Shown here in pieces: positions 1-9,474 of a stretch of 64,000 nucleotides of DNA. The DNA lies in assembly GCF_004349195.1 (NCBI RefSeq), contig NZ_SMLG01000006.1:186001-250000 (forward strand). Reading direction: 5' to 3'. The stretch's first letter is position 1, and every line of letters begins with the position of its first letter. The notes under the pieces are model-generated. The model had not been told where the DNA came from. It did not search any database and saw only the letters and a list, made by a program, of their open reading frames with translations. This DNA comes from Flavobacterium rhamnosiphilum. GTDB taxonomy: Bacteria > Bacteroidota > Bacteroidia > Flavobacteriales > Flavobacteriaceae. The translations under genes and the position numbers were made by a program.

Positions 1-20
1 TTGCGAAGAGAAAACAATGC

Positions 21-1448
21 TTAAACTTTCTTCAAGTCTAATTTCTCTCCACGCTTTAATATAAAATCATAAGCTGCTTGATATTCATTCGGGATTTCGC
101 CCTCTAAAATAGCTTCTTTTACGGCTTCTTTAAGCATTCCAATCTCTTTTGAAGGCTTCAAATCGAAGATTTCCATAATTTCTTCACCTGATATTGGTGG
201 TTGAAAATTACGTACATGATCGCGCTCTTCGACTTCCACAATTTTTTTGCGAACAATTATAAAATTATTGTGGTATTTCTTGAACCTATTTGGGTTCTTG
301 GTGGTGATATCTGCTTCACACAGCGTCATTAGATTCTCGACATCTTCACCTGCGTCAAAAACCAAACGGCGCACCGCTGAATCCGTAACCGTGTCTTGGG
401 ATAAAACAATCGGACGCGAACTCATCATGACCATTTTCTGTACAAATTTCATTTTATGATTCAACGGCATGTGTAAGCGTTCGAATATTTTCTTTGCCAT
501 TTTTCCACCAAGAAATTCATGTCCATGAAAGGTCCAGCCTTGTTTTTTATTAAAGCGTTTCGTTGGTGCTTTTCCAATATCGTGCAATAATGCTGACCAA
601 CGGAGCCAAACATCATCAGTGTGTGGGCAAATATTATCAACAACCTCTAAAGTGTGATAAAAATTGTTTTTATGCGTGTGACCTTCTATTTCTTCTACCT
701 GATTCAAGGCGGTCAATTCCGGAAGAATAATATCTAAAAGTCCCGTTTTGAACAACAGCAAGAATCCTATGGAAGGTTTGTCTGTCGAAAGTATTTTATT
801 CAATTCATCAACAATACGTTCTCCAGAAATGATTTTGATTCGGTCTGCATTTTTTGCAATGGAATTCAACGAATTTTCTTCGATTTCAAATCCCAATTGG
901 TTTGCAAAACGAATCCCTCTCAACATACGCAACGGATCATCAGAAAAAGTAATATCTGGATCCAGAGGTGTTTTGACTATTTTGTTTTTTAAATCTTCGA
1001 GTCCGTTAAAAGGGTCTGAAAGTTCTCCGAAATTAGCAGCGTTTAAGGATAAAGCCAGCGCATTTATGGTAAAGTCACGACGATTTTGATCATCCTCAAG
1101 CGTTCCGTTTTCTACAACCGGATTACGGCTTTCAAAATGATACGATTCCTTTCTGGCGCCTACAAATTCAATTTCAGTGTCTTCAAAACGCAACATGGCG
1201 GTTCCGTATGTTTTGAAAACTTGAACTTTTGGTTTCTTTGGAAGTAATTGCGACACTTTTAAAGCTAATTCGATTCCGCTGCCAACAGCAACAATATCTA
1301 TGTCTTTTTTAAAGTCTCTATTCAAAAGTAAATCTCTCACGAAACCGCCAATGACATAACTTTCGATGTTAAGTTCTTGGGAAGCTTGAGAAATGACTTG
1401 AAAAATTGTATTATTTAAGGCTTCTTTATATGAAGTTTTAATGCTCAT
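21..1448 (-). CDS. cca: CCA tRNA nucleotidyltransferase with HD domain
   Basis: Adds or repairs the 3'-terminal CCA of tRNAs in the cytoplasm. The N-terminal nucleotidyltransferase domain shows GGFVRDLLL (about residues 34-42) followed by KDIDIV, which carries the metal-binding aspartates. RRDFTINALAL and DPLRMLRGIRFA of the poly(A) polymerase/CCA family follow. A C-terminal HD domain is visible around HTHKNNFYHTLEVV and LLHDIGKAP. The length of 475 aa is normal for Bacteroidota enzymes of this type. It reads in the same direction as the downstream tsaC-like gene's operon side, with a 67-bp gap that holds short AACTGAAA-type repeats. Poly(A) polymerase activity cannot be excluded from sequence, but CCA addition is more likely because no second family member is seen here. 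Confidence 0.92.
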   Translation of the reverse strand: MSIKTSYKEALNNTIFQVISQASQELNIESYVIGGFVRDLLLNRDFKKDIDIVAVGSGIELALKVSQLLPKKPKVQVFKTYGTAMLRFEDTEIEFVGARKESYHFESRNPVVENGTLEDDQNRRDFTINALALSLNAANFGELSDPFNGLEDLKNKIVKTPLDPDITFSDDPLRMLRGIRFANQLGFEIEENSLNSIAKNADRIKIISGERIVDELNKILSTDKPSIGFLLLFKTGLLDIILPELTALNQVEEIEGHTHKNNFYHTLEVVDNICPHTDDVWLRWSALLHDIGKAPTKRFNKKQGWTFHGHEFLGGKMAKKIFERLHMPLNHKMKFVQKMVMMSSRPIVLSQDTVTDSAVRRLVFDAGEDVENLMTLCEADITTKNPNRFKKYHNNFIIVRKKIVEVEERDHVRNFQPPISGEEIMEIFDLKPSKEIGMLKEAVKEAILEGEIPNEYQAAYDFILKRGEKLDLKKV

Positions 1449-1515
1449 TTTAAAAATGTTTAAAGTCTAAAGCCCAAAGTTGTTAAACTGAAAACTGAAA
1501 ACTGAATACTGCAAA

Positions 1516-2082
1516 CTATTTTCGAATCACTTTCACCTGAGAATCATTCGTCAATTTTATTATTGTTGACGGTTTTCCGCCAATTTTTTCGCGATGCAAA
1601 TTTACAACATAGTCTACACCTTTTATAATTTCTGGACTAATATCTTTGAAGGCAATAGGAGTAGGCTGGCCTGAGATATTTGCAGATGTCGAAACCAATG
1701 GTTTTTTCATCTTTTCCATTAATTTAAAACAAAAAGGTTCTTTCACAATACGGATTCCCAGTGAATTATCTGAAGAGATTATATTGGGTGCTACATTTCT
1801 GGGTTTGTCCAATATCAAAGTGGTTGGATTTTCGGATAAATCCATAATCTGCCACGCCACTTCAGGAATGTCCTTAAATACGTTGTACATCATTTTTTCG
1901 CCATTCATCAAAACAATCATACTTTGGGTTTCGGCTCTTTGCTTGAGTTTGTATATTTTGGCAACTGCATCAGGGTTTGTCGCATCACAGCCAATTCCCC
2001 AGACGGTATCAGTGGGATAGAGAATGATGCCGCCTTCTTTTATGACTTCGAAGGCGTTGTGTATTTCTTGGTTGATATTCAT
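1516..2082 (-). CDS. L-threonylcarbamoyladenylate synthase (Sua5/YrdC/YwlC family)
   Basis: Makes threonylcarbamoyl-AMP from threonine, bicarbonate and ATP for the t6A37 modification of ANN-decoding tRNAs. The protein is a single YrdC domain of 188 aa. It shows the early GGIILYPTDTVWGIGCDA motif (about residues 17-34), KQR (about 47-49), and the later PLVSTSANISGQPTP motif, which are the substrate- and nucleotide-binding signatures of the family. It lacks the extra C-terminal Sua5 domain, so it is the short form. It lies just upstream of cca on the same strand, so the two tRNA-maturation genes may be co-transcribed. Confidence 0.9.
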   Translation of the reverse strand: MNINQEIHNAFEVIKEGGIILYPTDTVWGIGCDATNPDAVAKIYKLKQRAETQSMIVLMNGEKMMYNVFKDIPEVAWQIMDLSENPTTLILDKPRNVAPNIISSDNSLGIRIVKEPFCFKLMEKMKKPLVSTSANISGQPTPIAFKDISPEIIKGVDYVVNLHREKIGGKPSTIIKLTNDSQVKVIRK

Positions 2083-2271
2083 AAACTGTGTTTTTAAATT
2101 GATGTCAGATAAAAATTAAAATCTGTCAGGTTAATTTCATATTGACTTGTATTGTTTTACAAAACATACAAAATTGGAAAAATTAAGCTTGTTTTCTATT
2201 ATAGGGTAAACATAGATACAATTAATGCCAAGAAAAAAGCTATATTTATGACATTTTTATTAATTATAACA

Positions 2272-3171
2272 CTATCTTCTTTTCTGTTTTATAATTTTTT
2301 TTAATCCAAACCATAATAATAGAAAATAAAGATACGGTTCATACCAATAACTCTTGAAAATTATTTTGAATGTGTTTTTTGTGTCAAAATTGTATGTTGC
2401 GTTATCTTTTATGAAAAATATATTTAACCACTTAAAAACAAATCTGTTACATAATCTGAATTTTTCTATTTCATAGTTTATTAATGAGAAATTTTCCTTT
2501 TTAATTATATATAAATAATTATTAATAAAAGTATTAAAGAAATTATATCCTCCTTTTTTATTGGGAGTGAAAACATCAAAATAATCGTGAAAATAAATTA
2601 TTGTAGTTTTTTCATTTCGTACTATTTTATAATTCCAATCTACTTGTGGGAATTGTAATTCAGTATACCTATTTTTATCAACAATTTTATCAAAATCGTC
2701 TTTCCATAGCCCAAAATTAGCAATCCAAGTACTTTGAAAACTTACTTCCTTGAGGTATGTAATTGCACTGTTTATTTCTTTTTCACAATTTTTATTAAGG
2801 AACATATTTTGATAAAAAAAAATGTTTTTACCGTTACCTAAATTTTTCTCAATTTGATTTAGCATTTTCGTTATAGCACCTGGCTTAAAAGAAAGAGTGT
2901 CGTTAAACAATCTAATATACTTTCCAGTGGCATATTCTAATGCAATAGAGAAATTGAGATCTTTAACATTCTCTTTATTTCTGTAATATTTTACTAAGGG
3001 ATATTTAGTAACTACTTGTGCAGTATTATCTGTAGAACAATTATCAGAAACTATAACTTCAATTTGATTTGGATTGAATTCAGAATTTGAAAATAGACTG
3101 TTTAAGGTATTGTCTAAGACTTCACTTCGATTGAAGGTAGGGATACAAATTGATAAAAGTATAGTATTCAT
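2272..3171 (-). CDS. Family 2 glycosyltransferase (GT-A fold)
   Basis: Probably transfers a sugar during surface polysaccharide assembly on the cytoplasmic face of the membrane. The N-terminus has the GT2 start LLSICIPTFNRSEVLDNTL, then the nucleotide-binding VIVSDNCSTDNT (about residues 39-50). The usual DxD is replaced by LFNDTLSF near residue 90. The C-terminal third is rich in aromatic residues and ends in a hydrophobic stretch, YLYFLLLWFGLKKI, then a basic tail, suggesting membrane association. The gene is markedly AT-rich even for this window. It is the last gene of the minus-strand dideoxyhexose cluster, so it is a candidate for transferring that sugar, but the substrate cannot be read from sequence. 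Confidence 0.8.
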   Translation of the reverse strand: MNTILLSICIPTFNRSEVLDNTLNSLFSNSEFNPNQIEVIVSDNCSTDNTAQVVTKYPLVKYYRNKENVKDLNFSIALEYATGKYIRLFNDTLSFKPGAITKMLNQIEKNLGNGKNIFFYQNMFLNKNCEKEINSAITYLKEVSFQSTWIANFGLWKDDFDKIVDKNRYTELQFPQVDWNYKIVRNEKTTIIYFHDYFDVFTPNKKGGYNFFNTFINNYLYIIKKENFSLINYEIEKFRLCNRFVFKWLNIFFIKDNATYNFDTKNTFKIIFKSYWYEPYLYFLLLWFGLKKIIKQKRR

Positions 3172-3269
3172 TATTTTTTTTATAAATTATTTTCACCAAA
3201 ATATATTGTTGAAATTTCAGAAATCATTTGTATTGTTTATAACTGTACTTTTTTTAGTTTATCAAAAAA

Positions 3270-4574
3270 TTATGAATCCAAATACTCTCTAATTACATTT
3301 GCTATATAATCATAATGCGTTTCATTCAATCCTGGCCAAACCCCCAACCAAAACGATTGATTCATGATAGTGTCAGTATTCGTCAAATCGCCAACTACAC
3401 GGTGTTCGATAGTGGCATAAGCGGGTTGCCTTAATAAATTGCCTCCAAATAACAAACGAGTCCCAATCTTTTTCTCTTCTAGGTGTTGCACTAACATGTG
3501 ACGGTCTGCTGCATTTCCCTCTCTTAAGGTCAGTAAAAAACCAAACCAAGATGGTTCTGAATTAGGAGTTGGTTCTGGAAGTATAAAGACCTCTTCAAAT
3601 TCTTTCATACGCTCATACAAAGCAGCATAATTTTCTTTACGTCTTTGTACAAATTGATCTATTTTCTTGATTTGAGATACCCCAAATGCTGCTTGCATAT
3701 CGGTAACTTTAAGGTTGAAACCAATATGAGAATAGGTATATTTATGATCATACCCATAAGGTAATGTTCCTAGTTGTTGCCCAAAACGACAGCCACAGGT
3801 ATTGTCTTTCCCAGGTTCGCAATAGCAATCACGACCCCAATCACGGAAACTCTCTGCTAATTTTGATAATTCAGGATTGTTAATCAATACTGCTCCACCT
3901 TCACCCATGGTGATGTGGTGTGCAGGATAAAAAGAAAAAGTAGAAATATCTCCAAATGTACCTGTCTTCTTGCCTTTATAAGTAGCTCCAAGCGAATCGC
4001 AATCATCTTCTACTACCCAAAGATTGTATTTTTTAGCCACACGCATCACTTCATCCAAATCAAAAGGATTTCCTAATGAGTGGGCAATCATGATCGCTTT
4101 CGTCTTAGGACTCACAGCTGCTTCCAACATATTTGCTTTTACGTTATGTGTTGCAATATCAACATCAATGAAAACGGGAATTGCTCCAAATTGAATAATC
4201 GGGTTTATCGTAGTAGGAAAACCAGCTGCAACTGTAATTACTTCATCGCCTGGTTTGATGGCACGCTCTCCTAATTTAGGAGAAGTTAAAGCATAAAAGG
4301 CTACTAAATTCGCAGAAGATCCTGAGTTAACTAATAAGGCTCTATGTGCCCCAAAATATTGAGAAAAATCAGATTCAAATTTATTGGCAAAACGCCCAGC
4401 AGTTAACCAACCGTCTAATGCGGCATCAACTCCCATTAAAATATCCTCTTCGTCTAAAACTTTTCCAGTAACAGGTATATAATTTTCTCCAGCAATGATA
4501 ACTTGTGTTGATTTCTTTTTTGCAATTTCTCTCAAACTATTGAGTAGAGTAATGTCTGTTAAGTTTTGTAACAT
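3270..4574 (-). CDS. rfbH: CDP-6-deoxy-D-xylo-4-hexulose-3-dehydrase (E1, RfbH/AscC/DdhC)
   Basis: Catalyses the PMP- and [2Fe-2S]-dependent C-3 deoxygenation that makes 3,6-dideoxyhexoses. It has the DegT/DnrJ/EryC1/StrS aminotransferase fold. Where aminotransferases have the PLP-binding lysine, this protein has histidine 220 in [13 protein letters not shown], which is the hallmark of the E1 dehydrases. Cysteines in [18 protein letters not shown] (about residues 246-263) are candidates for the iron-sulfur cluster. The 434-aa length fits the family. It follows the epimerase, CDP-glucose dehydratase and cytidylyltransferase genes and needs the reductase encoded at 7390-8418 to receive electrons. 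Confidence 0.93.
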   Translation of the reverse strand: MLQNLTDITLLNSLREIAKKKSTQVIIAGENYIPVTGKVLDEEDILMGVDAALDGWLTAGRFANKFESDFSQYFGAHRALLVNSGSSANLVAFYALTSPKLGERAIKPGDEVITVAAGFPTTINPIIQFGAIPVFIDVDIATHNVKANMLEAAVSPKTKAIMIAHSLGNPFDLDEVMRVAKKYNLWVVEDDCDSLGATYKGKKTGTFGDISTFSFYPAHHITMGEGGAVLINNPELSKLAESFRDWGRDCYCEPGKDNTCGCRFGQQLGTLPYGYDHKYTYSHIGFNLKVTDMQAAFGVSQIKKIDQFVQRRKENYAALYERMKEFEEVFILPEPTPNSEPSWFGFLLTLREGNAADRHMLVQHLEEKKIGTRLLFGGNLLRQPAYATIEHRVVGDLTNTDTIMNQSFWLGVWPGLNETHYDYIANVIREYLDS

Positions 4575-4626
4575 ATAAAATATTGTATTTATTGGTATTT
4601 TTATTTTCTTATTTTCGTAGGGAAAA

Positions 4627-5523
4627 CTATTTTAATTCAGTTTCAATTCTAATCATTTTAATAACTGCTGTTCTCAAATCGTATTTTGATTCCCATCCAA
4701 TTTTTTTTAATTCTGATAGATTTGCTTTTGAGTCTTGAATTTCTCCTTTTGTAGTTATTATCGCGCCAAATTTCAATTTGGATTCCGACTGAGTTATTTC
4801 GGATAGAATTTCAACAAATTCTCGAACTTCTATTGATTCTCCTCTTCCTACTTCAAATTCACTAAAATTAGTTAATTGGTCGTTATTTATTAACACTTTT
4901 AGATAGGCTGTTACCACGTCCTCTATATAAATAAAATCTCTTTTCTGTAATCCTTCCGTCAATAAAATCTCCTCTTTATTTTGAATCAATTGATTTAAAA
5001 TATTTGTTACAAATTTAGAATTAGAATCCTTTTCTCCAAAAATATGTTCTAAACGCATACTTATTATTTTTAGTTTGTCTCTAGAGTCAAATAAAAAATT
5101 TAAAAAATATTTTTTTGAAGTAGTATATTCATTTAAATAAGAAGAATCATTGTAAATCGGTTTCCCAAAAAAAGTATCCGAATTCATAAATAATTTCAAA
5201 TTGTTTTTAACTCCTTCTTCAATTAATTTAATTGGTAAAATTAAATTGGTTTGTAAAATCGAAGACATTGAACAACTTCTACCGTATTCAGTAGCAGTAT
5301 GAATTACTGCATCTATTTTATTACTAGAAAACAAATCAGCTAGATTTTCATAATTTTCATCTAAATAAAATAATTCAATTTTTTTTATTGAATTATCAAT
5401 TCGAAATAAATCAGAACTCTTACGAACTAATGCAATAACATTATAATCGAAATCTAATAAGCTTTTTAAAATATGACTACCAAGAAAGCCCGTTCCGCCA
5501 GTTAATAAAATTGTCTTAATCAT
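4627..5523 (-). CDS. NAD(P)-dependent sugar epimerase/reductase, likely final step to a CDP-3,6-dideoxyhexose
   Basis: Extended short-chain dehydrogenase with a Rossmann motif [15 protein letters not shown] at residues 9-23. The catalytic YTTSKKY tetrad region (Tyr-x3-Lys) lies near residue 135. [17 protein letters not shown], typical of nucleotide-sugar epimerases, follows. Its position next to RfbG and RfbH suggests it reduces CDP-3,6-dideoxy-4-keto-glucose to CDP-abequose or CDP-paratose, as RfbJ/Prt do. Which epimer is formed cannot be decided. It overlaps the CDP-glucose dehydratase gene by 8 bp, supporting co-translation. The gene is more AT-rich than its cluster partners. Confidence 0.82.
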   Translation of the reverse strand: MIKTILLTGGTGFLGSHILKSLLDFDYNVIALVRKSSDLFRIDNSIKKIELFYLDENYENLADLFSSNKIDAVIHTATEYGRSCSMSSILQTNLILPIKLIEEGVKNNLKLFMNSDTFFGKPIYNDSSYLNEYTTSKKYFLNFLFDSRDKLKIISMRLEHIFGEKDSNSKFVTNILNQLIQNKEEILLTEGLQKRDFIYIEDVVTAYLKVLINNDQLTNFSEFEVGRGESIEVREFVEILSEITQSESKLKFGAIITTKGEIQDSKANLSELKKIGWESKYDLRTAVIKMIRIETELK

Positions 5524-6595
5524 ACAAAAATGTATTTATCTGATGAGCCGTAAATTCAGATATATTTTCTTTATTAGAGTTAAACTCTCTATACCAATCC
5601 ATTGTCAAACTAACAGCTTGTTGGGCATTCATTTTTGGCTTCCAATTTAATTCTGAGATTACTTTACTGATATCTAATTTTAGTAAACCAGCTTCATGAG
5701 GTTGTTCTTTTTCATTTTCAACTATAAATTCTCCTCTTCCCCAACTTTGAATAGCTAACTTTAGCATCTCCTCAACAGAAAGCGCATCTGAAAGCTGTGG
5801 TCCAAAATTATAGGCTTGACTAAATTTTATAGGTTCCGAATGTAAATTCATACCCAACAGCAAATACCCAACAACTGGCTCTAATACATGTTGCCAAGGT
5901 CTCACCGAATTTGGATTTCGTATCACAACTGGTTTTTCAACGGCAAATGCTTTGGCGATATCCGGAATCAGACGGTCTTTAGACCAATCGCCACCACCTA
6001 TCACATTTCCGGCTCTAGCAACCGCAATCGCTTTTTGATGTGCATGGTATTTTTTTAGGTTGAAAAATGAATTTCTATAGGAATCAATTAGTAATTCGGC
6101 ACAGGCTTTACTGGCACTATAGGGGTCATATCCTCCTAATCTATCATTTTCTCTGTACGGATAAATCCACTCGTTATTGTGATATACTTTGTCGGTAGTG
6201 ATTAAAACAACCGCACAGGGTTTCTCTAAAAGGCGAACTCCATCCAGAACATTGGCAGTGCCAATCACATTAACTTCAAAGGTTTCGGCAGGAATTTCAT
6301 AAGACAAACGTACCAAAGGTTGTGCTGCTAAATGAAATACAAAATCGGGCTGAAAAGAGATTATTGCTTCTTCTAAGCTTTTCTTATCTCTTAAATCGGC
6401 AATTATAGAATTGCTGATTCTTTCTCCATCGATTAAATGAAATAAATCGTTTGGAGTTAGCGGATCTAATGCATAGCCTTTTACCTCAGCTCCCAAAAGC
6501 GACAAAGTTTTTAACATCCAAGCGCCTTTAAAACCAGTGTGCCCCGTTAAAAATATTTTTTTTCCTTTATATGTTTCTTGTAGTTTTTGTAGCAT
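5516..6595 (-). CDS. rfbG: CDP-glucose 4,6-dehydratase
   Basis: Converts CDP-D-glucose to CDP-4-keto-6-deoxyglucose, the second step of the 3,6-dideoxyhexose pathway. The NAD-binding motif TGHTGFKGAWMLKTLSLLGA (about residues 18-37) and the YDPYSASKACAELL active-site motif (about 158-171) identify the subfamily, together with FHLAAQPLVRLSYEIP. It is 359 aa, the usual size. The start is 3 bp from the end of rfbF and the end overlaps the epimerase gene, so all three form one tightly packed minus-strand operon. Confidence 0.94.
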   Translation of the reverse strand: MLQKLQETYKGKKIFLTGHTGFKGAWMLKTLSLLGAEVKGYALDPLTPNDLFHLIDGERISNSIIADLRDKKSLEEAIISFQPDFVFHLAAQPLVRLSYEIPAETFEVNVIGTANVLDGVRLLEKPCAVVLITTDKVYHNNEWIYPYRENDRLGGYDPYSASKACAELLIDSYRNSFFNLKKYHAHQKAIAVARAGNVIGGGDWSKDRLIPDIAKAFAVEKPVVIRNPNSVRPWQHVLEPVVGYLLLGMNLHSEPIKFSQAYNFGPQLSDALSVEEMLKLAIQSWGRGEFIVENEKEQPHEAGLLKLDISKVISELNWKPKMNAQQAVSLTMDWYREFNSNKENISEFTAHQINTFLYD

Positions 6596-6598
6596 AAT

Positions 6599-7369
6599 TT
6601 ACCAAGTTTTCCATGCCGCTTTATTTGACTCCCAACTTTCGTCTAGTTCTACCTTATCCCTAAGGGTGTCCATTGGTTTCCAAAATCCTTCGTGTAGATG
6701 CGCTCCCATTTGTCCATCAGCAGCTAAATCTTCCATAGGTGCTTTTTCAAAAATGGTGTTATCTCCCTCTATATAATTAAAAACTTCAGGTTGACATACA
6801 AAAAAACCACCATTAATCCATGCTCCATCTCCTTTAGGCTTTTCTAGGAAAGAGTCTACTTGATTTTCAGCGCCTAAATTTAAAGCGCCAAAACGCCCAG
6901 AGGGCTGTACTGAAGTTACCGTACAAAACTTTCCATTTCTTTTATGTGTTGTAACTAAATCTTTGATGTTTACATTTGAAACTCCATCACCATAGGTAAG
7001 TAGGAATGGTTCGTTTCCAATATGTTTTTGAATGCGTTTGATACGTCCTCCTGTCATCGAGTTTAATCCCGTGTCTACCAAAGTAATCGTCCAAGGTTCG
7101 GCTTCAGATTCATGTATTTTAACGGAATTATTTTTTAAATCTATTGTAACATCCGATTTATGCATAAAATAATTAGCGAAATATTCTTTTATTACATAAC
7201 CTTTGTAGCCTAAACAGATTACAAAATCATTGTACCCATAAGAAGAATAAATCTTCATAATGTGCCAAAGTATTGGCATTCCACCTATTTCTACCATCGG
7301 TTTGGGTCTTAAGACTGTTTCTTCGGATAATCTCGTTCCTAAACCACCTGCTAATATAACTACCTTCAT
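6599..7369 (-). CDS. rfbF: Glucose-1-phosphate cytidylyltransferase
   Basis: Forms CDP-glucose from CTP and glucose 1-phosphate, the entry step to CDP-3,6-dideoxyhexoses. The nucleotidyltransferase signature VVILAGGLGTRLSEET (residues 3-18) is followed by RPKPMVEIGG with the substrate-binding lysine. The motifs LLTYGDGVSNV (metal-binding Asp) and GFWKPMDTLRDK at the end match RfbF rather than dTDP- or UDP-glucose enzymes. At 256 aa it has the family length. It precedes rfbG directly and follows the E3-like reductase gene by 20 bp. Confidence 0.95.
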   Translation of the reverse strand: MKVVILAGGLGTRLSEETVLRPKPMVEIGGMPILWHIMKIYSSYGYNDFVICLGYKGYVIKEYFANYFMHKSDVTIDLKNNSVKIHESEAEPWTITLVDTGLNSMTGGRIKRIQKHIGNEPFLLTYGDGVSNVNIKDLVTTHKRNGKFCTVTSVQPSGRFGALNLGAENQVDSFLEKPKGDGAWINGGFFVCQPEVFNYIEGDNTIFEKAPMEDLAADGQMGAHLHEGFWKPMDTLRDKVELDESWESNKAAWKTW

Positions 7370-7389
7370 TTTTGTATCGTTAATGAATA

Positions 7390-8418
7390 TTAAATCTTTA
7401 TGTATATATTGTCTGTTGTAGGATAACTACAACACAATAAATAGTCGTCTTTTTCTAAATCGTCTCTTTCTTTAGCTAAGCCAATCATTTTCAATTCTCC
7501 AGTTTTTAATTTCCCTTTGCAAGTGTTGCAATTACCTGTCTGGCAAGAATAAGATAAATCAATTCCAGCATCTAATGCTGCTTCTAAAATACTTTTTCCT
7601 TTTTCTACAACTACAAAAGTATCGTTTTCTTGAAAATTTATTTTTACTTCTTGAGAAGTAATGTCTTCAAAATCTTTTGGATCTTTTATTAATTCAAAAT
7701 CTTCAGAAAATATAGTATTTAAAGAAATATTTAAATCTTCTAGGGTTTCTCTAATTGTTTGTTTTAGACCGTCTGGCCCACAAATGTAATGTTTCGTATT
7801 AAAAGAGCTGTTTTTTAGTAAGCCTAAAATGAAATGTTTGTTAATTCTACCTTGAAAAACGTTAGGTGAATTATTCTCTATTTGTGATTGAGTAAAGAAA
7901 TGAGTTATTTTAAAAACGGATGAATGCAATGCAGTCAATTGATTTAGTGTTTCTAAAAATATAGTAGATTCTGGATTTTTGTTACCATAAATCAAATGTA
8001 CTTTTAATGTGGGATAAGTAACTAATATATCCTTTATAATCGATAGTAAAGGGGTTATTCCACTACCCACTCCCCAAAAACAAATTTCACTATCTTCTTC
8101 ATTTGGTATATAAACAAAATTACCTAGAGGCTCCATTACTTCAATCAAATCAGCAACTTGTACTTGGTTGTGAATATAATTAGAAACAATACCTTCTGGC
8201 ACTCTCTTTATGGTAACTTCTAAAAAGGAATCCACACCAGGAGCGCTGGAAAAAGAATAAGGCCTTACATATTTCCTTCCATTTATTCTAAATGACAATG
8301 TTAGATACTGACCGGATACGTATTTTATCTTACGCAAACCTGGCTGCTTAAAGCAAAGTGTTAGGCTATCAGCAGTTTCTTTTTTTATTGCTTCTACTTT
8401 TAAGGTGTATTTTTTCAT
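7390..8418 (-). CDS. Flavin/iron-sulfur reductase, likely CDP-6-deoxy-L-threo-D-glycero-4-hexulose-3-dehydrase reductase (E3)
   Basis: Likely supplies electrons from NAD(P)H to the RfbH dehydrase. The FAD-binding RPYSFSSAP motif is near residue 54. The NAD-binding GVGSGITPLLSII is near residue 117 and HYICGPDGL near residue 208. The plant-type ferredoxin domain with YSCQTGNCNTCKGKLKTG and the distal DYLLCC lies at the C-terminus (about residues 255-342). Known Yersinia E3 (AscD) carries its ferredoxin domain at the N-terminus, so the domain order here is reversed and resembles PaaE-type reductases. The role is inferred from its place as the first gene of the rfbF-rfbG-epimerase-rfbH set. Confidence 0.85.
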   Translation of the reverse strand: MKKYTLKVEAIKKETADSLTLCFKQPGLRKIKYVSGQYLTLSFRINGRKYVRPYSFSSAPGVDSFLEVTIKRVPEGIVSNYIHNQVQVADLIEVMEPLGNFVYIPNEEDSEICFWGVGSGITPLLSIIKDILVTYPTLKVHLIYGNKNPESTIFLETLNQLTALHSSVFKITHFFTQSQIENNSPNVFQGRINKHFILGLLKNSSFNTKHYICGPDGLKQTIRETLEDLNISLNTIFSEDFELIKDPKDFEDITSQEVKINFQENDTFVVVEKGKSILEAALDAGIDLSYSCQTGNCNTCKGKLKTGELKMIGLAKERDDLEKDDYLLCCSYPTTDNIYIKI

Positions 8419-8519
8419 TTCTATTATAAAAAGTAATCTTTTTTAATTGGTTTGCTTTAAAATTTAATCTTCTTCTTTAGGTTCATTATAAGGTATATGA
8501 AACTACAGAAATTCTCAGA

Positions 8520-9446
8520 CTAATTAATATTTTGCAGTTTCTGTTTAATTTTTAATGATTTTGATAATGGGGCACCAACTAATAGAACTTTAAATAATGA
8601 CCAGTATTTTGGTTTGAAAAAACTCTTGAAAAAATATTGAATTTGAAGATAACTTAATAAAAATTTATACCCCAAATAACCGGAATGCTTTCTAATTATA
8701 TATAATAATGAAATTTTAAGTTCAATCTTTATGTATATGGAACTAGGCGTACTGGCACCATGATAATGAATGTAATGTGCGTCAGGAATTAGGTAACAAC
8801 TTTTATTTGTTTTTTCCAACCTCTTGCATAAATCGGTTTCCTCGTAGTACAGAAAAATATTGGTATCAAATCCCCCGACAAAATTAAAATCCTCATTTCG
8901 AACCATCATAAAGCTACCTTGTACATAGTTTACTTTGGTAGGAGTCTTATACTCGGCTTTTCTTTTAGGGTATCTTTTTGGGTTTGCTTTTTCAAGAAAA
9001 TCTCTTCCAAGCAATTCTTTTGTGATAGAGGCAAAATGATCAAAGGCTTGCATTCTTGTCCCATCTTCTTTATAGGATTGCCCGCCAACCATTCCTATTG
9101 AACTGTCATTTTGTAATGCGTTCATTAAAATGGTCAAACAATCATTTAAGAAAACAGTATCATTATTTATAAAAGCGATGTGTTTTGCTGAAGCGTAATG
9201 TACACCCAGCATATTTCCGGCACCAAATCCGGTATTTATTTTGCTTCTTACGAGTTGTAAATTAGAGAAAGTAACTTTGTCGCAGAATTGTTTCAATTTT
9301 AAAAAATCATCTTTTTCAGAACAATTGTCAACAACAATAATTTGAAAATTAACGGTAGTGGCCGTTTTTTTTAAAATGCTTTCTATACATTCTTGGGTTA
9401 ATCTACTGGAATTGTAGTTAATTATTATTGCAGCAATTTCAAACAT
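8520..9446 (-). CDS. Family 2 glycosyltransferase, rhamnosyltransferase-like
   Basis: Probably adds a sugar to a lipid-linked glycan. The GT2 N-terminus IAAIIINYNSSRLTQECIESIL is followed by IIVVDNCSEKDDFL. The FINNDTVFL segment holds the DxD-like site near residue 96, and GGFDTNIFLYYEETDLCKRLEK near 190-212 carries the ED catalytic-base region of WbbL-type enzymes. It is 308 aa with a basic, aromatic C-terminal region. It lies upstream of the dideoxyhexose enzymes on the same strand, and the donor sugar is unknown. Confidence 0.84.
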   Translation of the reverse strand: MFEIAAIIINYNSSRLTQECIESILKKTATTVNFQIIVVDNCSEKDDFLKLKQFCDKVTFSNLQLVRSKINTGFGAGNMLGVHYASAKHIAFINNDTVFLNDCLTILMNALQNDSSIGMVGGQSYKEDGTRMQAFDHFASITKELLGRDFLEKANPKRYPKRKAEYKTPTKVNYVQGSFMMVRNEDFNFVGGFDTNIFLYYEETDLCKRLEKTNKSCYLIPDAHYIHYHGASTPSSIYIKIELKISLLYIIRKHSGYLGYKFLLSYLQIQYFFKSFFKPKYWSLFKVLLVGAPLSKSLKIKQKLQNIN

Positions 9447-9474
9447 TTTATTTGTTTATTAATTTAGTATTCAA

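Noticed and set aside
2083-2271. Possible small RNA or tRNA in the gap before the first glycosyltransferase
   Set aside because: No cloverleaf, terminator hairpin or promoter pair could be supported.
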